A stretch of DNA of 64,000 nt, from the NCBI GenBank assembly GCA_002498985.1, contig DAJO01000037.1:15727-79726 (forward strand). The letters are read 5' to 3'. A program made the position numbers and the translations under genes. The stretch is from Euryarchaeota archaeon UBA257. Its GTDB lineage: Archaea; Thermoplasmatota; Poseidoniia; Poseidoniales; Thalassarchaeaceae. Shown here piece by piece: positions 19,345 through 27,071 of this stretch (position 1 is its first letter; each line of letters opens with the position of its first letter). The notes below the pieces were generated by a model, which saw nothing but the letters and a program-made list of their open reading frames with translations, ran no database searches and was not told the origin of the DNA.

Positions 19345-21111
19345 ATGAGTACCATACTAAAGATGAAAACTGGTTTTACCTCAATATTATTGATTCTAGT
19401 TTTTTTCACTGTACCAACTGTTGCAGACAATCATCAAGGAGACATAATAATTGATGAGATTGTTGAATGGACGACTGACCAAGATATAAATCAAAACATT
19501 CACATAACTAGTGAAGGTAAGTTGACGATTAGTTCCTCGATAACTTTCTCCTCAACATCTACAATAATCATTGACCAAGGAGGAGAATTGAGATTAATAG
19601 AATCCTCAGAATTAATTTCTGATAAAAGGGCGACTTCGTTGAAGACATTAGGAGCTATTGATGAACAAAATAGGTCGAAAATCATTATACCAAGCTCAAT
19701 TCATAATGGAGACATGAATGTCATAATAAACGCTGAAGAGGGGGCATTGTTAGACGGTAGTAATGTATACTTAGGAGATATGGAACCTGTATTAATGAGT
19801 GGAATGAACTTCTCATTGAATGTTCCAGAATCACAGGGAGATACAGCCCTAGGTTTCACCGGATACGGACAGTTCCCGATTATTAAATCAATTATTATTG
19901 AGACAGAATCTGGGAATTATGAATACAAAGCTAATGAATTACCGTATCAGAATATGTTACTTCACGGAGACAATGGACTTACAATAAACTCTGATGGGAA
20001 AATTGAGATAATAGAAAACTCAACATTGCATGGTGTGAATATAATTTCGAGCAGTGAGATAATAATAAAGGAAGGAATTATCAAAGATAGTAGCCCAATG
20101 ATATTAACCAGTGATGATGCTTCATTAATCATTCAGAACAGTGAAATCTCAGGTAGTAGCGACGACCACTATGTACAAGCACAGCCGCTAACAAATATTG
20201 TATGGGGTGCTTCAGAAGACAATACTGCTGTTTCAATAAAAGGAGATTTAATTGATAGATGGGAACGAATAATTTCTGATCAAGTCATTATTTTAGATTC
20301 CGAAGGAGTTTATTTTAGTATTACTGGAAGCAGCCCCAACGGGGTATTAGAAATCAATAATTATAGCGGTTTTGATGGTAAATCAGTCATCAATACTCAA
20401 GGGGATTCTAGAGTAATTGAGATAGGTTGGGCAAATGGAGAAATCACTACTGAAAATGCAGTTATTTCAATATTAGAATATAGGACTGCTTGGAATACAG
20501 AATCTAGTGGAATCAACAATTATGGTCCAGCGAATTTTGAATTGACATGGGAAAAGGAAATAGATTTGACTTCAATTAATGTCCCGAACATAGAATGGGT
20601 AGATCTTAACGTAAACCTAGATGATTCTACATCAGAGGGAATCTTACAAACCGGGGTATCTCAACAGATATCTGCTATTTTAGCGAATAGAGGTGGTGCT
20701 TCTGCTAATTTATTCTTTGATTGTAATATTACAGAAACAGGAATGTCGGCAGATATTGGGGGGTATCAGAACGTAATGATTGATGCCGGAGAAGAAGTAG
20801 AAGTTTTCTTCGGTTGGAGAAATAATGAGCCTGGTACATTAAGTCTAACATGTGAGGTATTAACGCCTAGTCAATTGGTTGATTATGAAAACTCACAGGC
20901 ATTTGGAGGAGGCACTATGTCTACAGAACCTATCCTTTGGGAAGAAATTAATGATGAAAGTTTCAACATGATTCCAATCCTTATTGTCATAATAATTATT
21001 ATGATCTCTGCAGGAGTTTACTTTGTACATAATTTATCAAAAAATGCCGAAGAAACAGCTGAAATTCTAGATAATTATAATAAATCTTCTAAAAATGAAG
21101 AAGATATCTGA
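19345..21111 (+). CDS. Exported beta-rich protein with C-terminal anchor, function unknown
   Basis: This 588-aa protein has a signal peptide (residues about 1-27, ending VPTVADN) and long stretches of alternating Ile/Ser/Glu resembling a parallel beta-helix or polymorphic surface-protein repeat (SEGKLTISSS, SSSEIIIKEG, NSDGKIEIIENS). A later beta-sandwich-like region near residue 440 (GVSQQISAILANRGGASANLFFDC) looks CARDB-like. One transmembrane helix lies at about 540-561, followed by a 27-residue cytoplasmic tail rich in Lys, Glu and Asn. It is divergent from carS and convergent with archease. No enzymatic motif was found. It resembles in layout the larger surface proteins of this window. 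Confidence 0.72.
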   Translation: MSTILKMKTGFTSILLILVFFTVPTVADNHQGDIIIDEIVEWTTDQDINQNIHITSEGKLTISSSITFSSTSTIIIDQGGELRLIESSELISDKRATSLKTLGAIDEQNRSKIIIPSSIHNGDMNVIINAEEGALLDGSNVYLGDMEPVLMSGMNFSLNVPESQGDTALGFTGYGQFPIIKSIIIETESGNYEYKANELPYQNMLLHGDNGLTINSDGKIEIIENSTLHGVNIISSSEIIIKEGIIKDSSPMILTSDDASLIIQNSEISGSSDDHYVQAQPLTNIVWGASEDNTAVSIKGDLIDRWERIISDQVIILDSEGVYFSITGSSPNGVLEINNYSGFDGKSVINTQGDSRVIEIGWANGEITTENAVISILEYRTAWNTESSGINNYGPANFELTWEKEIDLTSINVPNIEWVDLNVNLDDSTSEGILQTGVSQQISAILANRGGASANLFFDCNITETGMSADIGGYQNVMIDAGEEVEVFFGWRNNEPGTLSLTCEVLTPSQLVDYENSQAFGGGTMSTEPILWEEINDESFNMIPILIVIIIIMISAGVYFVHNLSKNAEETAEILDNYNKSSKNEEDI

Positions 21112-21112
21112 A

Positions 21113-21601
21113 TCATATATCCAAGACGACTTGAGCCATCCAACCTGGTCCTTCAAAGGTAGGAATATTTGGTTCTACGCCTGTAACTATTTCGCCCTTG
21201 TTTATTTCTCTAAATACTAGTTCATGTAATGTCACTGCCTTGATTTCAATTTCACGATGTACAAAATCTGACTTAACCCAAGAAACATGTGCAGAGATAG
21301 ATTTTTCATCGATTTTAACTGCTAAATCAACTAGCCATTGATCTTCAACAGAGCCTCTGTAAAGTATTTCCTCTAGAAACTTGACAAGTCCTCTTTCCAA
21401 ATCATTATTGTTAATCACCACTGCCCATACTCCATTAAATCTTGTTAAATGATTTAGAGATTCAGGATTCTTATCCTCTAACTGAATTGATTGGAGTCCA
21501 AGAACACATTCAGTAATAGCACCCACAGCAGTAGATGAAAATGCTCTAATTCCAATATCTGCAGTAGTCGGAAGAATCCACCAAGACATATTTAGCGTCA
21601 C
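21113..21601 (-). CDS. Archease-like protein (RtcB ligase cofactor family)
   Basis: The 162-aa length and pattern match archease, which helps RtcB complete many rounds of RNA ligation by promoting its guanylylation. Seen here are TADIGIRAF near the N-terminus, LVKFLEEILYRGS in the middle, IEIKAVTLHELVF, and the C-terminal MAQVVLDI. The terminal Asp-Ile, a metal-site element in known archeases, is kept, as is Asp15 of TAD. The His that normally precedes TAD is Thr here (PTTADIG), and the mid-protein acidic position after the first long helix is not obvious. rtcB is in this window at 30 kb but not adjacent. This gene instead overlaps the 3' end of its upstream neighbour (TTG start at 24645) by 4 bases. 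Confidence 0.8.
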   Translation of the reverse strand: MTLNMSWWILPTTADIGIRAFSSTAVGAITECVLGLQSIQLEDKNPESLNHLTRFNGVWAVVINNNDLERGLVKFLEEILYRGSVEDQWLVDLAVKIDEKSISAHVSWVKSDFVHREIEIKAVTLHELVFREINKGEIVTGVEPNIPTFEGPGWMAQVVLDI

Positions 21602-24600
21602 TCAAATTGATTGCATAATTCACCCTGACTGGGGAAGCTCACAGGATCCTTTGGATTGGTATTCCATTTATTCTCACATTTATTCAGAGACCCATCCCCG
21701 TCAGAATCGATATTTGCATCTGCAGGATCGAATGGATCAAAGTCGAAGAAATATTCCCATCCTGCCCACATTCCATCACCATCTTGGTCTTGGTGGAACA
21801 CTTCTGAGCCATCGAACCACTGATCACCGTCAGTATCATTCAAAATTGGACTTGTTCCATTTTGCATTTCCTCGAAATTAGTATAATTTTCAAGGTCATC
21901 ATAGAACCTTTTTCCATAATCTCCCATTGGATCAATGTGGCACTCCGCATTTTGTGGATCGTCCCAACCCGGGCAATAACGGTACAACAAATTTGTACGA
22001 TTTAGCCCGTCTCTATCAAAGTCTTCCTGTCCGTCATCCACACCGTCTAAATCAGAGTCAATCATTGCAGGGTCCATCGGTCCTCGTGCACCTAATGCAT
22101 TCAATGAGTTATTGTCTACAATACCTAAAGAAATTGCTTCTCCCGAATAGAAAACTTCCCATCCATCTGGGAGTTTATCGCCATCAGTATCGTCATTAAC
22201 AGGATTAGTATTCCACCTGTCAGGTGCTTCTAGTTGATTCATTAGAGTATCATTGTCAATGTCAAATATATTATCTGTCATAGAACCATAAGCCGGATCT
22301 AAAGCCCATCTTCCATCATTAGGAATTACAAAACCTGATAGATTCATTTCATGAAGGAAATATTTCGGGTCCATTACTCCATCACCATCTCTATCTCCAG
22401 ATGTAGAGAAACCTTGGACATAATTTGTCCAGACCCAACCGCCCGGTCCTAACCCACATTCAAACATATTATCGCATCCAGGTGGAAGCCAATTAGTACT
22501 ACTAATCCATAAGCTGTGACTATTAGTATTCTGTTGTATTGAAAATACTTGCATTTCCCATCCGTCGGGTTGTCCGTCTTCATCTGTATCATTAATCAAC
22601 GGATTGGTAGCTGCCTGCCACGGTCGTGGAATGAATAATACTTCTCCACCATCATCTAATCCATCACCATCGCTGTCTGCATTATTACCATGAGTGATGT
22701 ACTGATCCTGCCCATCTACCACTTCTTCTCCATCCGCTAATCCATCATTATCTGTATCAAATGAAGAAGCATTAGTGAAATATTGTTCTGTGACATTCCA
22801 GTAGAATCCATCCATGGATTCAGTAAAATCTTCCAAACCATCGCTATCAGTATCTCTATCCGTAGCATTAGTAAACGTTTCATAATATTCAACTGCATCA
22901 GAAAGACCATCACTGTCTGTGTCAAATACACCAGGGTCGCTACGAACTAACACGTCTTTAACGCCATTATCAACGACTCTGATTGTCCAACCAATAACCT
23001 CTATGCCATCGATTAGCCCGTCATTGTCAGTATCAGCTACGAGAGGATTTGTCGACCTCCCGTCAGTAATACCATCTCCATCTCTATCTCTAGCGTTATA
23101 CTCATCTAAGTTTGTGAATCTTTCATCTTGTTCCACAATAATAGCTAAATCTTGAGTTCTAGTAAGTACCTCATCCCCAACATTAACATTAATCTCATAA
23201 ACCCAGCCTTCGGTTTGTGTCTTTACAGGAATATTTACATAAACACTGTTTTGAACTGTTCTGACCCAGAGAATTGTTTTATTCACAGGGACATATTCTC
23301 CCAATTCTACGGAAATCAAATGAACAGTACTAACCCCTACAAGATCGTCATAACGAACCCCGCCATCACCATCAGAATCATACCCATCAAAATCAGGGTC
23401 TTCTAAAGCATTGGCGCCATCATCATTAGGGTGTATTCCATTCAAATGCTCCCAACCATCGGGCATACCATCATTATCAGTATCAGACATTAATGGGCTA
23501 GTGAAATTTTCAGGACCCCAGGTGTATGCGACTTCATACTCTTCTACGTTATTTAGACCGTCTTCATCCCTATCACCGTAGGCATCAGTTGCATTGGCAG
23601 GATTAAGGAATCTCTTATTTTCTTGATCTAGTGCATAACAATATTCGTACCCATCAGGCATTCCATCGCCATCAGAGTCCCAATCTCCGGGGCCGTTGAG
23701 GCGCCCATCGCCATCCATATCTTCCTCAAACCAAGTCATATCTCCAGGACCGCTCATGTATTCGTGATATGGTGCCTGTAATGTCAAGGTACCAAATTGT
23801 ATCACTCCACAATGGACTGAAAGATCGATGTTACCGAATGCTATTTCATATCTATCAGCAATCAAGTCACCATCACTATCTTCTTCCAATGGATTAGTAT
23901 CATATCTTTCTTCTACATAATTTCTGAGACTATCTGGTTCAGGTTGTTCCAAATCTAATAATGCATCGCAAGAATGGCCGAATTGATTACCCATCTCATC
24001 AAAGGTACTGGCTCCAATATCTGCCTTGATTTGTGCCTTGACTTCAGGAGTTAAAATATAGCAATCCCAATTTCCATCGAGAGGGTCAAGAAGCTTAATT
24101 GGTCCTTGAGGTGTCTCTACAGTGTAAGTGTAGAGAGATTCCCAGCGATCATTCAACCCATCTCCGTCAGAATCTTGTAAATTTGGATTTGTGCCAAGTG
24201 CTGCCTCATCCACATTGATTAGCCCATCTCTATCTGGATCTCCAAATGGGCCATTATCAGGATTAGGGAATGTTTCATTTAACTCAGTATTTTCATCGTT
24301 CTCATCCGGATTAGTAGTTTGTGGATCAGGTTCAGCGGCTTCACCACTATCTAATGGATCTAAGCCATTATCAATCTCCCATCCATCTTCTAAACCATCA
24401 TTATCTGTATCGGAGAGTCTCCAATCAGTACCGTAAAGTGTCTGCTCCATTCTGTCAGGTAAACCATCACCATCTGTATCTTTACCTTCTATGTGATTTT
24501 CATTATCAGAAGTTTCTATGTCTACTGAACCATCTTCCCATCCAGAAACTGTAGCTAAACCGGCTCCAATAATTGTGTAAAATCCTGCTAAAATCAAGGT

Positions 24601-24645
24601 TGCAGCGATGGCTGCAACGGCATATTGGTTGTGTGTCAAAGCCAA
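21598..24645 (-). CDS. Exported thrombospondin type 3-like calcium-repeat protein
   Basis: The 1015-aa protein has an N-terminal hydrophobic signal anchor (about residues 8-30) followed by more than a dozen Asp-rich repeats of the form DSDGDGLNDRWE, DTDNDGMPDGWE, DTDSDGLEDFTE. These are the hallmark of thrombospondin type 3/EF-like calcium-binding arrays. A beta domain (about residues 420-500) interrupts the repeats. There is no C-terminal anchor; it ends in NPKDPVSFPSQGELCNQFE. The start codon is TTG at 24645, placed by a strong GAGGTGAT Shine-Dalgarno three bases before it. It is probably a calcium-rigidified cell-surface or S-layer-like stalk. The archease-like gene downstream overlaps it by 4 bases, so the two are likely co-transcribed. 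Confidence 0.85.
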   Translation of the reverse strand: MALTHNQYAVAAIAATLILAGFYTIIGAGLATVSGWEDGSVDIETSDNENHIEGKDTDGDGLPDRMEQTLYGTDWRLSDTDNDGLEDGWEIDNGLDPLDSGEAAEPDPQTTNPDENDENTELNETFPNPDNGPFGDPDRDGLINVDEAALGTNPNLQDSDGDGLNDRWESLYTYTVETPQGPIKLLDPLDGNWDCYILTPEVKAQIKADIGASTFDEMGNQFGHSCDALLDLEQPEPDSLRNYVEERYDTNPLEEDSDGDLIADRYEIAFGNIDLSVHCGVIQFGTLTLQAPYHEYMSGPGDMTWFEEDMDGDGRLNGPGDWDSDGDGMPDGYEYCYALDQENKRFLNPANATDAYGDRDEDGLNNVEEYEVAYTWGPENFTSPLMSDTDNDGMPDGWEHLNGIHPNDDGANALEDPDFDGYDSDGDGGVRYDDLVGVSTVHLISVELGEYVPVNKTILWVRTVQNSVYVNIPVKTQTEGWVYEINVNVGDEVLTRTQDLAIIVEQDERFTNLDEYNARDRDGDGITDGRSTNPLVADTDNDGLIDGIEVIGWTIRVVDNGVKDVLVRSDPGVFDTDSDGLSDAVEYYETFTNATDRDTDSDGLEDFTESMDGFYWNVTEQYFTNASSFDTDNDGLADGEEVVDGQDQYITHGNNADSDGDGLDDGGEVLFIPRPWQAATNPLINDTDEDGQPDGWEMQVFSIQQNTNSHSLWISSTNWLPPGCDNMFECGLGPGGWVWTNYVQGFSTSGDRDGDGVMDPKYFLHEMNLSGFVIPNDGRWALDPAYGSMTDNIFDIDNDTLMNQLEAPDRWNTNPVNDDTDGDKLPDGWEVFYSGEAISLGIVDNNSLNALGARGPMDPAMIDSDLDGVDDGQEDFDRDGLNRTNLLYRYCPGWDDPQNAECHIDPMGDYGKRFYDDLENYTNFEEMQNGTSPILNDTDGDQWFDGSEVFHQDQDGDGMWAGWEYFFDFDPFDPADANIDSDGDGSLNKCENKWNTNPKDPVSFPSQGELCNQFE

Positions 24646-24648
24646 TTA

Positions 24649-24673
24649 ATCACCTCGCGCCCCCTGGGGGGCG
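24649..24673 (-). promoter_or_regulatory. GC hairpin abutting the Shine-Dalgarno of the calcium-repeat gene
   Basis: CGCCCCC and GGGGGCG (24658-24664 and 24667-24673) form a 7-bp, all-GC stem in an otherwise AT-rich region. One base later on the minus strand comes GAGGTGAT (24649-24656), the ribosome site that sets the TTG start. The hairpin could be the terminator of the upstream 364-aa gene or a structure that gates translation. Confidence 0.45.
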
Positions 24674-24724
24674 TACAGTTGACTCCAAGATATGATATAA
24701 TGTTTCATTACTGATGTGCTGAGA

Positions 24725-25819
24725 TTAATCAAGACAAATCTCGTTCATTGATACTAATCTAATTGTGTTAGAGTTTTTCCCATAAGAAAAATTACATTTG
24801 GCACTGCGTCCATTCGCCCTTTCCCAACAACCGCTCATTATCCCTGAGAATATTGCTGGATGGTAACATGAACTGAAAGAAATTTCTATTCCACCAAACT
24901 CGTCTATCGAACTAACAGAATCTATTTTCCCAAGACCTTGTCTCTCCAAATGACGTTTACTAACATAGACCCAATCTGTATTTCCAGAAATTAAAATATG
25001 GTGTTTTTGATTATAGAATATTTCTCTAATAGTATCTGAAAATATTGTCCATAATAGACTTCGCTTTTTATCAACACCAACCCAAATAAAAGAATCCTTA
25101 CGTCCTTCGTGAATCTCTTCCAAATAGGGTAGGAAATAGTCTTCAAAACGAAGTATGAGGTCTTGATTAATCATTGCAAATCTCCTACCCATTATTGACC
25201 AAAATTTACCTGACTCAACTTCTAGTGATTCCCAAAAATCAAGGTCATCGCTTTGCGATACAATTGGCTTTTCATAGAACCAAGGTAGAGAGATTTTACT
25301 TGGTTGAGGTATTTTCATATCATCCTCTGAAATCATTAAGATTAAGCTTTCAACGTTATTATGATTCCATCTGAACCTATGCCTCTTACCTGTCGCCCTT
25401 TCCCAATTAGCAGTAAAAACGCCCGAACATAACGGCCCATTAAGCGGATATTTTACAAGGAACCTAGTTTCATCACCATCATCTAATAACTCAAAGTTGC
25501 CAATACCTCTTTCTAACCAATCTAATCTTGTATTTTTCCATCTTTCTGGGTTTCTTCCTTTGGGAAAAGAATTATTCGAAACTATGGAAATCCATTCTTC
25601 CGATTCAGACGAAGCATGTGCCAAGCGTCTTCCTAAACTAAGTCCACTGCGTCTTTCAATTCCTGAAAGAAAATCATCAAAAAGAATCGAATCTACCCTC
25701 CATACAGGATGAAAAAATCTTTTAGAATCTAAAATTAAACCACAATTACTAGTGAGCCATCTTTTTTGGATACCTGAAATCAGCGACTCGTCGGAAATTT
25801 CTCTGCCGAAAAACCTCAT
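24725..25819 (-). CDS. Uncharacterised protein made of two similar halves, possibly V4R-like ligand-binding
   Basis: This soluble 364-aa protein has an internal duplication. Half one carries LERGIG at 102-107 and SG-x5-WERATG at 132-144. Half two carries LERQGLG at 291-297 and SG-x5-WERANG at 325-337. The spacing between the copies is about 190 residues. The order GLG, beta strands, then a Gly-rich helix followed by a Cys/Phe strand (KCNFSYG) recalls V4R small-molecule-binding domains, but this is inference from pattern only. There is no signal peptide or membrane helix. It sits 4 bases downstream of the aminotransferase stop, so it is probably the last gene of an alaS-aminotransferase-this gene operon. 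Confidence 0.6.
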   Translation of the reverse strand: MRFFGREISDESLISGIQKRWLTSNCGLILDSKRFFHPVWRVDSILFDDFLSGIERRSGLSLGRRLAHASSESEEWISIVSNNSFPKGRNPERWKNTRLDWLERGIGNFELLDDGDETRFLVKYPLNGPLCSGVFTANWERATGKRHRFRWNHNNVESLILMISEDDMKIPQPSKISLPWFYEKPIVSQSDDLDFWESLEVESGKFWSIMGRRFAMINQDLILRFEDYFLPYLEEIHEGRKDSFIWVGVDKKRSLLWTIFSDTIREIFYNQKHHILISGNTDWVYVSKRHLERQGLGKIDSVSSIDEFGGIEISFSSCYHPAIFSGIMSGCWERANGRSAKCNFSYGKNSNTIRLVSMNEICLD

Positions 25820-25823
25820 ATTA

Positions 25824-27059
25824 TCAACTACTCAAGAACCTTTCAATCCTTTGAAATGCTTCTTCAAGTACTGGAATAGGAGGTAAGCATACCATTCTAA
25901 AATGACCCGAACCGAACTCAGGAGAAAAACCAGAACCATGGACAACCAATACATGCTCCTGATGTAAAAGATCTAACACCCATTTTTTATCATCTCTCTG
26001 ATCTTCAAGATTAGTTAATTTAACAAACAAATAGAAAGCACCTTTTGGGCTCTCACAAGAAAGACCATCAATTTCTTCTATTCTTTTGAGACAAAAATTC
26101 ATTCTCTCCTCTGTCAATTTACGGTGTTTATCAAGCCAGTCTTTAGACTCTCTTAGACCCGCTAAATACCCATATTGAGCTGGTGTTGATGCACATAGAC
26201 GACTCCTAAGAATTCTTTCCACACCATCTCTAACCAATCTGAGGCGATTATTAGGATCATGCCAAGCCATGTATCCAATCCTCCATCCAGGGGCGAAATA
26301 CACTTTAGAGACACCATTTAGTGTAATTATTGGTACGCTCTTTGAACGAGATGCTACTGAGATAAAATTATCTGAGAAATCTAATCCATCGTATATCTCA
26401 TCTGCTATAATTGTACAATTAGGCCATTTCTCAGCGATATTAATTAATTTATCAATCTCACTTTCTGTAGCAATATTTCCAGTAGGGTTATTTGGATTTA
26501 TGAGGACTAATAATTTGACTGAATCATTCATCTTATCACTAATATCATCTAAATCAATCTTCCACTCCTCAGATGATTTTAGCCTATATTCTACTGTCTT
26601 AGCACCGTACATCTGTGGATAAGCCATGTATGGTGGGTAATGGGGACCTGGGGCTAATACTATGTCATTTTCTTCAAGAAATGCTGCAAAAATTACTTGT
26701 AGTGCCTCAGTAACTCCATGAGTCACATATACATCATCAGGACTACAATTCCAACCCTTAGATAACTCCGATTGAGAAATTGCTTCTCTTAATTCATCTA
26801 ATCCGTATGATGGTCCATAACCATTGTCTTGCCTGTCTAGAGCATTCTTGTATTTTTCAATCATATGAACTGGAGTTGGGAGTCCTTCATAAGCTAGTGG
26901 ATCACCAATATTTAATCGGATAATATCATGGCCCTGGTTCTCTAATTCAATAGCAGGAACCACTACATCTCTTATCGCATATTCGATTGAAGACGCGCGA
27001 TTTGATACCTTGACTGGTTCCGACATAACCTCGGGAAGAGGTGAAGTTTGATGAATCAA
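25824..27059 (-). CDS. PLP-dependent class I aminotransferase (alanine aminotransferase-like)
   Basis: This 411-aa fold-type I aminotransferase shows the substrate and cofactor signatures NIGDP (near 50), YGPSYGLDELREAI, NPNNPTG (188-194), ADEIYD with Asp220, the PLP lysine Lys252 in GVSKVYFAPGWRIGY, and the carboxylate Arg near the C-terminus in FRMVCLPP. The NIGDP and AYEGL segment resembles the AlaA/alanine-valine group, so pyruvate-alanine transamination is plausible. It begins 12 bases after alaS on the same strand, and pairing an alanine-forming enzyme with alanyl-tRNA synthetase supports that reading. ATG at the MSEPVKVSN position is a possible alternative start. Confidence 0.85.
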   Translation of the reverse strand: MIHQTSPLPEVMSEPVKVSNRASSIEYAIRDVVVPAIELENQGHDIIRLNIGDPLAYEGLPTPVHMIEKYKNALDRQDNGYGPSYGLDELREAISQSELSKGWNCSPDDVYVTHGVTEALQVIFAAFLEENDIVLAPGPHYPPYMAYPQMYGAKTVEYRLKSSEEWKIDLDDISDKMNDSVKLLVLINPNNPTGNIATESEIDKLINIAEKWPNCTIIADEIYDGLDFSDNFISVASRSKSVPIITLNGVSKVYFAPGWRIGYMAWHDPNNRLRLVRDGVERILRSRLCASTPAQYGYLAGLRESKDWLDKHRKLTEERMNFCLKRIEEIDGLSCESPKGAFYLFVKLTNLEDQRDDKKWVLDLLHQEHVLVVHGSGFSPEFGSGHFRMVCLPPIPVLEEAFQRIERFLSS

Positions 27060-27071
27060 ACGGATAGAGTG

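Noticed and set aside
21598..24645. CRISPR-like or satellite repeat in the Asp-rich gene
   Set aside because: The repeats are imperfect coding repeats (calcium-binding motifs) with no spacer structure.
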